Source: Verrucomicrobiota bacterium
Lineage (GTDB): Bacteria > Verrucomicrobiota > Verrucomicrobiia > Limisphaerales > SIBE01
DNA: 64,000 bases
Direction: 5' to 3'
NCBI GenBank assembly: GCA_016871515.1
Contig: VHDE01000014.1
Location: 1-64,000, forward strand
The translations under genes and the position numbers were made by a program. Every line of letters starts with the position of its first letter. The stretch's first letter is position 1. The notes beneath the pieces were generated by a model. That model had not been told where the DNA came from. It saw only the letters and a list, made by a program, of their open reading frames with translations, and ran no database searches. Positions 53,062 through 62,315 of this stretch are shown here, piece after piece.

Positions 53062-54207
53062 ATGAGTTCGAGACTTCTATGCGTCGATGACGCTCCGGCG
53101 GTGTTGCAGATGTATGAGTCCACGCTCGGGATCTTGTTTTCGGTCGATACCGCCGCGGGCGGGGAGTAAGCTCTCACTTGCTTGGATCAGCGAGGCCCAT
53201 ATGCCGTCGTGATTGCGGGGATCGATATGCCAGGCATGAATGGCATCCAATTGCTGAGCCTGATCAGCGAAAAGGCGCCGGAAACTGTGCGCGTCATGCT
53301 GACTGGCAATTCGGGCAGCCAAACCGCAATCGAGGCCGTTAACAAAGGGCATGTCTTTCCATTCCTCACCAAGCCCTGCGCGCCGGACTGGCTCACCTCC
53401 GTTGTTCGGGCGGCGATTAAACAGAACGAGTTGGTGACCGCAGAAAAGGAGCTGCTCCAATCCACGTTGCATGGAAGCATCAAGGTGCTCACCGACATCA
53501 TGGCCCTGATGGACCCCGAAGCGTGTGGTCGCGGTGAGAAGGTGCGTGATGACCTCCATCAACTCGCCGGCCAGCTCAAGGTCACCGATTTTGGGGAGCT
53601 CGACCTGGCTGCGATGCTGGCCTCAATCGGCGAAGTGGCCGTCCCACGCGCATTGCTTAAGAAAGCTCGTTCAGACCGCGCTGACACATTGACCGGACAG
53701 GAACGCGATATCTTGAATCGCATCCCACTCGTTGGCGCCGATCTCCTCAAGCAAATCCCGCGGTTGAAGAATGTTGCGCGCATCATCCGGTATCAGAACA
53801 AGAACTTCGACGGTTCCGGCATTCCGGTGGATGCGGTCTCACGTCATGAGATTCCGCTCGGCGCCAGAATCTTGCGGGTCCTCACAGAATTGGTCGAATT
53901 GGAAGCTAAAGAGATGCCCACGTTTCGGGCCATCGAAACGCTCCAGCGCTGGCCGAATCTTTATGACCCCGAAATCGTCGGAGCCGCGGCAGCGTGTCTC
54001 ATCAAGACATCTTCAACGCAGAAGGGCGGCATCGCCGCGTCGGAATTGCGAGTCGGGCACGTTCTCCTTTCCGACATTGTGAGCAAGGACGGCGTGTTAA
54101 TCGTGAGTTCCGGGAATAAGATATCCAGCATCATCCTCGAAAAGATCAAAAACTTTGTCGATCTGGGTGGAGTCCAGGAACCGATCTTCATCAAACAGGT
54201 CGAGTAA
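53062..54207 (+). pseudogene. Response regulator with degenerate HD-GYP domain, interrupted by in-frame TAA
   Basis: ATG 53062 begins SSRLLCVDDAPAVLQMYEST, a receiver start. Codon 36 is TAA (53167-53169), where GAA would give the usual 'GGEEAL'; the same frame then continues to 54207. The receiver's phosphoacceptor position reads VVIAGIDMPGMNG, Gly instead of Asp. The output domain follows the HD-GYP layout, but the HD pair is changed (AAMLASIGEVAVP instead of HDIGK) and 'HHE..DGSGYP' reads YQNKNFDGSGIP. So even without the stop, phosphorylation and cyclic-di-GMP hydrolysis would not be expected. Confidence 0.82.
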
Positions 54208-54247
54208 ACCGAACACAGTGCAGAGACACGAAGGGCATAGAGGCAGG

Positions 54248-54385
54248 TCTGAAATCCGAAATCCGAAATCCGAAACAAAACCGCACTAAGCAGATTCGAA
54301 CCTCAAAAACCGTCCGACGGACGTTTGCGGAATCTGCCAATTTGAACTTTGGATTTGTTTCGAGTTTCGGATTTCGACCTTCGAG
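54248..54385. repeat. 'aaatccgaaatccgaaac' repeat with inverted partner
   Basis: The block at 54248-54285 matches 1258-1294. At 54340-54385 'tttggatttgtttcgagtttcggatttcg' is its inverted counterpart. It precedes the large cytochrome gene. Confidence 0.65.
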
Positions 54386-54470
54386 CTTTGGCCCAAGGGA
54401 ATTTGGTATCGCCAAGCTCGGCGAGCGTCGGTTCAATACGGCCATGTTGTCGACCAACCAAGGCTCAACC

Positions 54471-57400
54471 ATGAAGCGCTCAGGTTTTCCTGCCTGCATC
54501 CTAACTATCGGTCTCGTGCTTCCAGCGGTCGCGGCCGAGTTCAAATTCCCTGCCCAAACCTTCACCGTTCCGGAAGGTTTCAGCGTTGAGAGGATCGCCG
54601 GACCGCCACTCGTCGATCGGCCGATCGTCGCGGATTTCGACGAACAAGGACGGCTTTATGTAGCTGATTCGTCAGGCTCAAACGATAAAGTCGAAAAACA
54701 GCTTCAAGATAAACCGCATCGGATCGTCCGCCTGGAAGACAGCGATGGCGATGGCGCCTTCGACAAGACACTCGTGTTTGCCGACAAGATGATGTTTCCG
54801 GAAGGAACGATGTGGTTCGACGGGTCGCTCTACGTGAGCGCGCCGCCCAGTATTTGGAAACTCACCGATACAAATGGCGATGGCGTCGCAGATGAGCGGG
54901 TCGAATGGTTTCAAGGCAAAACGTTAACCGGCTGCGCGAATGATCTGCACGGGCCTTATCTCGGTCCCGACGGCTGGATTTACTGGGCGAAAGGCGCGTT
55001 TGCCAAACAAACTCACGAGCGTCCGGGGCGCGCACCGTTCGTGACTCGAGCCGCGCACATCTTCCGTTGCCGGCCTGACGGCTCCGGACTCGAACCGGTC
55101 ATGACCGGCGGCATGGACAATCCGGTCGATGTCGTTTTCACACCCAGCGGCGAGCGCATCTTCACCACCACATTTTTTCAACATCCCGGCGGCGGTCAAC
55201 GCGATGGTCTGATCCACGCTATTTACGGCGGCGTTTACGGGAAGCAGCATGATGTGCTCGAAGATCACAAGAAAACTGGCGAGTTAATGCCGGTGTTGAC
55301 ACATCTTGGCCCGGCCGCGCCTTGCGGTCTCGTGCGCTACGAATCGCGCGCGTTCGGCCCTGCGTATGAGAACAATTTGTTTGCCTGCAATTTCAATCTC
55401 CACAAGATCACGCGCCACGTCCTTGAACCGCACGGCGCGACCTTTCGCGCCACAGACAGCGATTTCCTTGTTTCGGACAACACAGATTTTCACCCGACGG
55501 ACGTTTTGGAAGATGCGGATGGAAGCTTGCTCGTGATCGACACCGGCGGCTGGTACAAGCTCTGTTGCCCAACCTCGCAGCTTTGGAAGCCAGACGTTCT
55601 CGGAGCCATTTATCGTGTCCGCCGCACGGGAGCGCCGCGAATTAACGATCCGCGTGGACTCAAGCTCGCGTGGGCAAACATGCCCGTTGCGGACCTGATC
55701 AAGCTGCTCGGAGATGAGCGCCCAGCGGTTCGCAATCGGGCGATTCAGCAGATCGGCCAGCAACCTGGCGGTCCAGCGGCGGCATTGATGGAGGGGTTCG
55801 CACAATCCTCCCAAGCGCCTCACGCTCGCACCGGCAAGCTCGCATTTAGCGAATCGCAGAGTCGTCGAAGTGCGGTCTGGGCGTTGACGCGCATCCGAGG
55901 GCAGGTGGCGAGAGAAGCTGTCCGGATGCGATTGGGCGATCACGACGAAACGGTTTGCCAAGCCGCCATTCATTCGGTCAGCGTTTGGCGAGATGCGGAA
56001 GCTCTGCCGCGCTTGATCGGTCTCCTCACTAACCAATCCCCGCATTTGAAACGCGCCGCTGCCGAAGCCATCGGCCGTATTGGCGACAAGAGCGCGGCGC
56101 CGGAGCTGCTGAAAGCGGCCGCGGGCGTTCGGAATGACCGGGCTCTCGAACATTCATTGATCTACGCATTGATCGAAATCGCCGATCCCGAAAGCGCGCG
56201 GAACGGACTTCTGGCCACGAGCCCGCAAACCAAACGCGCGGCGCTGATTGCGCTGGATCAAATGGACTATGGCGGACTGAAGCCCGAAACCGTCACCCCG
56301 TTTCTGGTTTCGCCAAACGAATTGCTGAAAGAGACGGCGTCATGGATCGTCGGGCGCCGCCCGGACTGGGCCGATGCGCTGGCTGGATTTTTCCGAGAAC
56401 GTTTGCTCGCCAAACGGCTCACGGAAAGCGACCGAATCGATTTGGAACGCCAGCTCGCCCAACTCGCTCGCGGTCCCGCCATTCAGGAACTGCTTGCGCA
56501 AACGCTCGCTGATGCCGCAACGCCGAACGAATCGAGGCTGACAGCCTTGCGTGCCATGGCCAAGGCCGGCTTGAAGGAAACACCGTCCGCCTGGTCCTCA
56601 GAACTTGCCCGGATCTTGCAGAGCAAGAATGGGGACGTCATCCGCCAGGCGGTGGTCACGACGCGTGCCTTGCCTGCTCCCAAGAGTGGAATTGCGGAAT
56701 TGACCACGGCATTGCTGCGCGTGGCGCGTGCGCCCGCGACTCGAGCCGAAGTTCGTCTCGGAGCTTTGGCGGCCGTGCCGGGCGGCTTAACCGGCGTCGA
56801 ATCCGAACTGTTCGATTTCCTCTGCGCGAATGTCCAAGCGACGAATCCCGTTCTAACGCGGACGACCGCGGCAAGCATCCTCGCGAAAGCGAAGTTGGAC
56901 CCGGCGCAATTGCTGGCGCTGGCCGAAGTCGTCAAAACAGCGGGGCCGCTCGAAATGCCGCAGCTCGTCGCCGCTTTCGAGAAAGCAACCAACGAAGCGT
57001 TGGGCTTGAAACTCATTGGCGCCCTTCAGAATTCCGCAGGGCTCTCCGGCTTGCGCGCTGAAACGCTGAAGCCGCGTCTCACCAATTTTCCGGCCATTGT
57101 GCAACAACAAGCTGATCACATGCTCGCCTCGCTGAATGTCGATCTCGCAAAACAACAGGCGCACCTCGAAGCGCTGCTTGCGGGTGTCAAGGGCGGCGAC
57201 ATTCGCCGTGGACAGGCGATTTTCAACAGCGCAAAGACAGCCTGTTCCTCGTGCCACGCCATTGGTTATCTGGGCGGTAATCTCGGACCGGATCTGACGC
57301 GCATCGGGCAAATCCGCACTGAGCGCGATCTTTTGGAGTCGATCGTTTATCCAAGCGCCAGCTTCGTCCGCAGCTACGAGCCAGTCATGGTCCTTACCAA

Positions 57401-57614
57401 ATCCGGCGATCAACACAGCGGCGTGCTGCGGCAGGATAGCCCCGAAGAGGTCCTTCTTGGCACCGGGCCGGGCACTGAGGTGCGAATCGCCCGTTCTGAC
57501 GTCAGTGAAATGCGTCCGGGTTCAGTTTCTGTCATGCCGGGCGGACTCGAAGAACAATTGAGTCGATCCGAACTGGCCGATTTGCTGGCCTTTCTGAAAG
57601 CTGCCCAGCGTTAA
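54471..57614 (+). CDS. PVC-type cytochrome c protein with propeller and HEAT repeats
   Basis: A 1047-residue exported protein. Order: signal peptide (residues 1-22); 'membrane-bound dehydrogenase' beta-propeller domain starting FTVPEGFSVERIAGPPLVDRP with Ca-binding-like DSDGDGAFDKT and DTNGDGVADERVEWF; a helical HEAT-repeat array (about 410-870); and a C-terminal heme c domain with CSSCHAIGYLGGNLGPDLTRIG, where CSSCH attaches heme. This three-part layout is typical of planctomycetes and verrucomicrobia; suggested roles are periplasmic oxidation of sugars or glycans. ATG 54471 starts the signal peptide; the frame is open upstream only through repeats. Confidence 0.93.
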   Translation: MKRSGFPACILTIGLVLPAVAAEFKFPAQTFTVPEGFSVERIAGPPLVDRPIVADFDEQGRLYVADSSGSNDKVEKQLQDKPHRIVRLEDSDGDGAFDKTLVFADKMMFPEGTMWFDGSLYVSAPPSIWKLTDTNGDGVADERVEWFQGKTLTGCANDLHGPYLGPDGWIYWAKGAFAKQTHERPGRAPFVTRAAHIFRCRPDGSGLEPVMTGGMDNPVDVVFTPSGERIFTTTFFQHPGGGQRDGLIHAIYGGVYGKQHDVLEDHKKTGELMPVLTHLGPAAPCGLVRYESRAFGPAYENNLFACNFNLHKITRHVLEPHGATFRATDSDFLVSDNTDFHPTDVLEDADGSLLVIDTGGWYKLCCPTSQLWKPDVLGAIYRVRRTGAPRINDPRGLKLAWANMPVADLIKLLGDERPAVRNRAIQQIGQQPGGPAAALMEGFAQSSQAPHARTGKLAFSESQSRRSAVWALTRIRGQVAREAVRMRLGDHDETVCQAAIHSVSVWRDAEALPRLIGLLTNQSPHLKRAAAEAIGRIGDKSAAPELLKAAAGVRNDRALEHSLIYALIEIADPESARNGLLATSPQTKRAALIALDQMDYGGLKPETVTPFLVSPNELLKETASWIVGRRPDWADALAGFFRERLLAKRLTESDRIDLERQLAQLARGPAIQELLAQTLADAATPNESRLTALRAMAKAGLKETPSAWSSELARILQSKNGDVIRQAVVTTRALPAPKSGIAELTTALLRVARAPATRAEVRLGALAAVPGGLTGVESELFDFLCANVQATNPVLTRTTAASILAKAKLDPAQLLALAEVVKTAGPLEMPQLVAAFEKATNEALGLKLIGALQNSAGLSGLRAETLKPRLTNFPAIVQQQADHMLASLNVDLAKQQAHLEALLAGVKGGDIRRGQAIFNSAKTACSSCHAIGYLGGNLGPDLTRIGQIRTERDLLESIVYPSASFVRSYEPVMVLTKSGDQHSGVLRQDSPEEVLLGTGPGTEVRIARSDVSEMRPGSVSVMPGGLEEQLSRSELADLLAFLKAAQR

Positions 57615-58010
57615 GGCTGCCACGAGATAATGACAGGAGCGCCGCCAATCAGTCGCTCTTCGGCGGCGGAAAAATGCAGTAGCTGACAGTTGCAGCGCCC
57701 CTCTCCATGAACCTGCGCGGCAGGATAGGCGTCCCGCCTGTCCTGCATTGGCTGGTAGCGAAACAGTTTTTGCGGATTGCAATCGCTCCGGCTAAAGCCG
57801 GGACTACATGCCGCAACGTCAGGTTGATGGGCGCAATGCGCAAAATTTTGGTTCGGAGAAATCTCTCCCTAACCCTCGCCCCATTCGATGGGGCGAGGGT
57901 TAGGGAGAGGGGCGACATTCACCTTGCTACTTGGAAGCGTTCACGATGCAGAAATTTGAAAGTGCCGGACGGTTCGAAACTTTTCGGCACTTTCGACTCT
58001 TCGCACTACA
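57615..58010. repeat. Composite repeat cluster
   Basis: About 400 bases made largely of shared modules: 57640-57706 is nearly identical to 61993-62061 (including 'cagtcgctcttcggcggcgg'), 57719-57750 is the 'aggataggcgtcccgcctgtc' arm, 57770-57830 shares the 'ggctaaagccgggactacatgc' module with family D, and 57863-57909 is a perfect 47-base palindrome of family A (arms 22, loop 3). No gene is supported. Confidence 0.85.
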
Positions 58011-58309
58011 GTGCCCGCGAAACGACGGGATCGAGAACTGACGTTAAGCCTGGCGTTCAGGAGCGAAGCCCCGAAGTCGCGGTTCAAACTCAAGGAAGAA
58101 AACAATCGAGCGACCTTCCAGCCCCTTCCAGCCCCGGTGCAGGTGACGGTGAGATCACAAGCGGGTGCTGCTGAAATCGCTGACATCGACACGGAAACGC
58201 GAGATGGAATGGTCGTCTATGAAATCTCGTTTAAGGACGAAGGAAAAATCCGAAGCTGCACGTAGCTGAGGACGGGACGATCGTCTGTTTCGTATCTTTC
58301 GTGGTGTGA
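58011..58309 (+). pseudogene. PepSY-like domain remnant with 1-base frameshift
   Basis: In one frame LPAPVQVTVRSQAGAAEIAD, then IDTETRDGMVVYEISFKDEG; in the next frame, from about 58250, KLHVAEDGTIV. Joined, these form a standard PepSY-like repeat ('..GAEI.dI..E.EDG..vYEVef..dGk..eL.V.eDGtii'). One base is missing in 'atccgaagctg'. The N-terminal signal peptide and any further repeats are not readable, so this is the tail of a former periplasmic protein. Confidence 0.6.
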
Positions 58310-58324
58310 ACCGCCGCTTCAGGC

Positions 58325-59446
58325 TCAACCAGATTCGGGAGCATTGTTCGGGACAAGCACACTTTTCGCCGATTCCCAGCGCGCCGTGGTGGCCAAGGCC
58401 TCGTTGGCATTTGCGAGCTGAAAGCGATGGGTCACCATTTGGTGAAATGGAAACTCGCTTTGATTTGCTCTGAGAAATTCAATGGCCGCTTTAAGGTGGC
58501 GGGGCTCACTGGACCAGGACCCAAAAACTTGGAGTTGTTTGCGTGTCATCACGTGCGGATTGAATGACACATTTCCGGCGTCACAGTAATGGCCGAGAAC
58601 GAGATACTTGCCGCCGTCCCGGCACATCTCCATTCCCTCGACCACCGCCGCGGGGCTTCCGACACATTCCAGCACAGCGTCGGCGCCGAACCCGCGTGTG
58701 AGATCGCGCACTGCGGCGATGCGTGCGTCCGGCTCTTTCACATCGGCAATATCAATCGTGTGGTCCGCGCCGAACCGTTTGGCCATTTCCAAACGATGTT
58801 TTGGCCCTCCGATGACGATCGCTTGAGCCGCGCCGGCGCTCTTCGCAACCGCCAATGCGGAAATTCCAACCGGCCCGGCCCCTTGCACGACGACAATATC
58901 ACCCCAGGCGAGGCCCGTCCGTTCAACGCCATGAATCGCTGTGATCAGAGCGCATCCGGCGCCAATGACTGATTCGGTGGGCAAATCGTCCGGGAGTTTG
59001 AAGATCGTCGTGCGGGGGCGAAGATAGTGAAACTCGGCGTAACCTCCGAGTAAATGCGGCGGCTGGTCGCAGCGGTAGCCAATGCCATAGGCGCGCCGTT
59101 GGGGACACCGCGTGGGCTGGCGCTTTTCAGTGCAATAATAGCATTGGCCGCAGGAGGTCGCCGAATTCCAGGTCACGCGATCGCCGGCCTTGAGTGGCTG
59201 GCCCGTCCAGTCGCGGTCAAGCCCATCGCCCAATTGCTCGACGCGTCCGACAGTTTCATGTCCCAAGATCACTGGCAGCAAAATGGGCAGCTCCCCTTTC
59301 CAAAGATGAACATCCGTGCCACAGATGCCGGCCATCTCGGTGCGGACCAATGCGGCGCCAGCTTCGGGCTGCTCCGGCGCTGGATACTCCCGCATTTTCA
59401 AGGGGGCTTTGAATTGGTCCAGAACAGAAGCTTTGATCATGCGCAT
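58325..59446 (-). CDS. Zinc-binding alcohol dehydrogenase (MDR family)
   Basis: A 373-residue medium-chain dehydrogenase. Catalytic zinc ligands are in GICGTDVHLWKGE and LGHETVG; the four-cysteine structural zinc lobe reads CGQCYYCTEKRQPTRC; the NAD(P) fold has VVQGAGPVGISALAVAKSAGA. Typical for sorbitol/threonine dehydrogenase-like enzymes that oxidise polyol or sugar alcohol groups; the substrate is unknown. The start is ATG 59446 (or 59440); the frame is open to 59692 but only through a repeat copy. Monocistronic. Confidence 0.92.
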   Translation of the reverse strand: MRMIKASVLDQFKAPLKMREYPAPEQPEAGAALVRTEMAGICGTDVHLWKGELPILLPVILGHETVGRVEQLGDGLDRDWTGQPLKAGDRVTWNSATSCGQCYYCTEKRQPTRCPQRRAYGIGYRCDQPPHLLGGYAEFHYLRPRTTIFKLPDDLPTESVIGAGCALITAIHGVERTGLAWGDIVVVQGAGPVGISALAVAKSAGAAQAIVIGGPKHRLEMAKRFGADHTIDIADVKEPDARIAAVRDLTRGFGADAVLECVGSPAAVVEGMEMCRDGGKYLVLGHYCDAGNVSFNPHVMTRKQLQVFGSWSSEPRHLKAAIEFLRANQSEFPFHQMVTHRFQLANANEALATTARWESAKSVLVPNNAPESG

Positions 59447-59639
59447 AGAGCGCGGCAGTTTGATCGTCCGCGCGCAGGCAATCAACTCGAAACAATGAAC
59501 AAATAGCGCGCAGGCCAGTCTGGGGGCAAAACAGGTTCTTAAGCCTGCGCTTGATCCCAAGATTTGCCGAGAGCCCGAATGGGACGGCTGAACGCCACTA
59601 AAATGAGCCAACGCTTCGACCGTCCCTTCCGGACTTGGA

Positions 59640-59790
59640 CCCCTGGCCATTGGGTTCCCGGCGTTGAAATTCAAACGCCGGGCTGTTGTCACTTTGTCCC
59701 TCCGGGACAGCCATTCGCAAAAGCTTTGAATTACCGAAAGGCATTAGGCTGAAGCCGGGCCTGGATACTGCAACAGTCGATTCATGGACC
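59640..59790. repeat. 'Family D' repeat, single arm
   Basis: Modules 'ccggcgttgaaa', 'aacgccgggct', 'gtccctccgggacagccattc', 'ctttgaattaccgaaaggcatta' and 'ggctgaagccggg' occur in the same order as the right arm at 26493-26597, followed by 'aacagtcgattcatggacccaatgc', again as after 26595. The stretch 59447-59975 holds no gene. Confidence 0.85.
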
Positions 59791-59975
59791 CAATGCGTGT
59801 CAAAAAGAATAAGGCAGTTCATTTGCCCCATTTGTTGGGGCAGCACGAGCGCTATTCCTACACAAACCGGGCAGGCCTTTTTTTGCTTTTAGGGGTAAGT
59901 CGCAGTGGCCAGAGCCGCAACCTTGTGCTATAGAATCCGGTCTTTTCGATCACAATTTTGCTTATACAAAGATTT

Positions 59976-61193
59976 ATGGTTGCGGCTCGATCGATGCTGC
60001 CAGCAGCTCTTGCGATCTGTTGCTGTCTGGCAGCGGCCTTAACGAGTCGTGCCGCCGAGAACGTAATGTTGACCGATGTTCCCGATTATTCGTGGCATGC
60101 TGGATGTTTTGGAACTGCCGCTGGGAACCTCATGGGTTACTGGGATCGGCATGGGTTTTCAGATTTTTATACGGGTCCGACGGCCGGCGGTGTCGCTCCG
60201 CTGAACAACGTCGGTTTCAACATTGGCATTCAATCGTTATGGGCCTCGAAAGCGGGCACGGACGGACGGCCCTACGATCGATTGGGCCATGTCGACGACT
60301 ACTGGGTTCGCTATAATCACGAACTGGACCTCAGTTATGAAAGCACTGAGCCCGATCCGTATCTCACCGCCGGACGCCCCGAACATCAACCTGACTGTAT
60401 CAGCGATTTCATCGGCGCCAGCCAGAACAGATGGCAAAACTTGAACGGTGAATGCGACGGCAACATCGATGCCTACGCCTTCGTCTTTTGGGACGCGACC
60501 GGCGCCCGGCGTGTCAATTTCGTTCCTCCGCCGCAAGGTGACGTGCCTGTGCTGGATATTCCCTCCGGATTGCGAGCTTGGACACAACATCGCGGTTATG
60601 ATTGCACCGTTTTTTCGCAGCTCGTCGATTTTAACCCAACCGTGCCGGCTGGCCAGGGATTTACCTTCGAGGGCATAAAGGCAGAGATAAACGCTGGCTA
60701 TCCTGTCATGCTTTTCTTGCAAAACTACAATGAAATGTCGCGGTCCTTGCTTGGATTGCCCCGAGCCAATCCGAATGTGCATGGCATGCTGGCCTATGGC
60801 TATTATGTATCCGACACCGGAACCAGGTATGTTCGTTACAAGACCAGTTGGGGAGGCAGTGGCGACAATCGGATGCGAACTTGGAATGCGTTCGAATGGG
60901 AGGCGTTTTTGCCCGTTCGAGGAATTATTGGCTATCGTCCCTTGCCGCGGATTACTGGGATCATGCGCCGGGAGAATACTCTGGACATCAAATGGGACGG
61001 GCCATCGTCCACACTGACGAATATGGTGACCGGCAGCTCGACCGCGCTCCACAAATATGTGGTCGAACAATCCACCAGGATCGATCCGACTCAATTCACG
61101 CCCGTCTCAGAGCCGAGCACAGCGCGTGAAGTGAGCCTCACTAATTGCTGTGAGGGCGCCGCTTTCTTTCGGATACGGCTGCTGCCGCCCTAA
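59976..61193 (+). CDS. Secreted C39-like (papain-fold) peptidase-like protein
   Basis: A 405-residue exported protein (signal peptide at about 1-27). The mature part starts VPDYSWHAGCFGTAAGNLMGYWDRHGF, matching the catalytic-Cys helix of C39-like cysteine peptidases ('V.qy...GCGPTAaaMvLgYW'). The expected His block is VHGMLAYGYYVSDTG, and YVRYKTSWGGSGDNRMRTW supplies the later 'WGG' strand. No ABC transporter or bacteriocin gene accompanies it, so it is a stand-alone secreted family member. The C-terminal ~75 residues (YVVEQSTRIDPTQFTPV...FFRIRLL) look like the 'SRDL' adhesion-type module of the protein at 11273. ATG 59976; TTG 59958 is possible. Confidence 0.72.
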   Translation: MVAARSMLPAALAICCCLAAALTSRAAENVMLTDVPDYSWHAGCFGTAAGNLMGYWDRHGFSDFYTGPTAGGVAPLNNVGFNIGIQSLWASKAGTDGRPYDRLGHVDDYWVRYNHELDLSYESTEPDPYLTAGRPEHQPDCISDFIGASQNRWQNLNGECDGNIDAYAFVFWDATGARRVNFVPPPQGDVPVLDIPSGLRAWTQHRGYDCTVFSQLVDFNPTVPAGQGFTFEGIKAEINAGYPVMLFLQNYNEMSRSLLGLPRANPNVHGMLAYGYYVSDTGTRYVRYKTSWGGSGDNRMRTWNAFEWEAFLPVRGIIGYRPLPRITGIMRRENTLDIKWDGPSSTLTNMVTGSSTALHKYVVEQSTRIDPTQFTPVSEPSTAREVSLTNCCEGAAFFRIRLLPP

Positions 61194-61304
61194 ACGCAGC
61201 GCTTCGGGTTGATTGCCTTCGGATTTTTTGGATTACATCCTTCAAGGCCGCCCTTGGCTCGATGCTGCCTGCCACCGATTGCCACCGGGCTCTCAACCCT
61301 GCCC

Positions 61305-61944
61305 TCAGTAATAAGCCGGGACGGTATCTTTGTCATACAGCCCACTGATGCCAAGCCCTTCCAAGCGCGGGCGTTTGCAACCTTCCACGTGACCATCAAT
61401 AAACAAGCCATTGGCCTTCTGTTTGTGGCGGGCATGAACCTCCCTGTCAGACTCAACTCGAAAATAATAGTACTGCTCTGCGCCAATTCCCTGCCGGCCG
61501 CGGCTCGTCGTATCCGTCAGATGCAAGTACTCCGTCGGCTTGACAATAGCATCTGTTTTCAAAATCTCGCCAAACTCGCCTGAGGTGCTTTCGCGGACGG
61601 GGTCTTGCCGAACGCCATAAGTCTTGAACCAATTCGTGAACCGCTTCGGCGAGTAAAGCGGACAAACAAAAATGTCGAAGGACTTTAGATTTTGGTTCGT
61701 GCTAAGAATGCTGCCCCAAGTACTTCCAGGGTCTAATGGCGCGTCTATTTGAATCAAGCCTTTGTGTTCCTCCGCGTACATCAAAGTCGCGAGACCGAGC
61801 TGTTTCAGATTGTTAAGACAGCGCGTTTCTTGTGCCTTGGCCTTGGCCTGCGAGAGAGCCGGCACGAGCAGACTTGCCAGGATGCCAATGACCGCTATGA
61901 CCACCAAAAGCTCGATCAACGTGAACCCGCGGCAGGACAGCGCG
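61305..61944 (-). CDS. Prepilin-type N-terminal domain protein; start unclear (reads into repeats)
   Basis: The supported part starts [23 protein letters not shown] (stem at about 61880-61940) and continues [36 protein letters not shown] and [14 protein letters not shown], ending PAYY. It is a typical H-X9-DG pseudopilin of about 210 residues. No ATG, GTG or TTG lies in the expected place just before CRGFTL: the frame stays open upstream to 62405, but only through family A/B repeats. Either it starts inside a repeat or a repeat insertion removed the natural start. Confidence 0.72.
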
Positions 61945-61967
61945 TCCCGCCGACGAACTCCGCTGGT

Positions 61968-62315
61968 GGTAGCGCAGACTTTCAGTCTGCTGCATCGCCT
62001 CCCATCAGTCGCTCTTCGGCGGCGGAAGAATGCAGTAGCTGACAGTTGCAGCGCCCCTCTCCCTAACCCTCGCCCCATCCGATGGGGCGAGGGAATCGAG
62101 CTTTTGCGGTGGGCTATGCCTGATGGACGAACGCGCCCAGCGCTCAGGTCTTTTCCCTCGCCCCATCGGATGGGGCGAGGGGCAACATTCACCTTGCTGC
62201 TTGGCAGAAGTCTATTCTGCGGATCGCCCGTAGGCTCGAACGTTCTGGAAGGCGCGGACGATATGCCGATTGCAAATCGGCGATACAGCAGACTGAAAGT
62301 CTGCGCTACGCTAAA
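61968..62315. repeat. Dense repeat cluster upstream of the pseudopilin
   Basis: Holds a 'gcgcagactttcagtctgctgcatcg' copy (61968-61994), the block shared with 57640-57706 (61993-62061), two family A palindromes (62055-62093 and 62151-62182), the 'acattcaccttgctgcttgg' module shared with 57915-57934, and at 62262-62312 the fullest copy of the 'gattgcaaatcggcgatacagcagactgaaagtctgcgctacg' element. No gene is supported between 61945 and 62615. Confidence 0.88.

Noticed and set aside
24446-53169. Alternative genetic code or selenocysteine to explain the in-frame stops
   Set aside because: TGA, TAG and TAA are each involved once or twice, all three end normal genes in this window, and no Cys-like context or SECIS-like hairpin is evident at the TGA.
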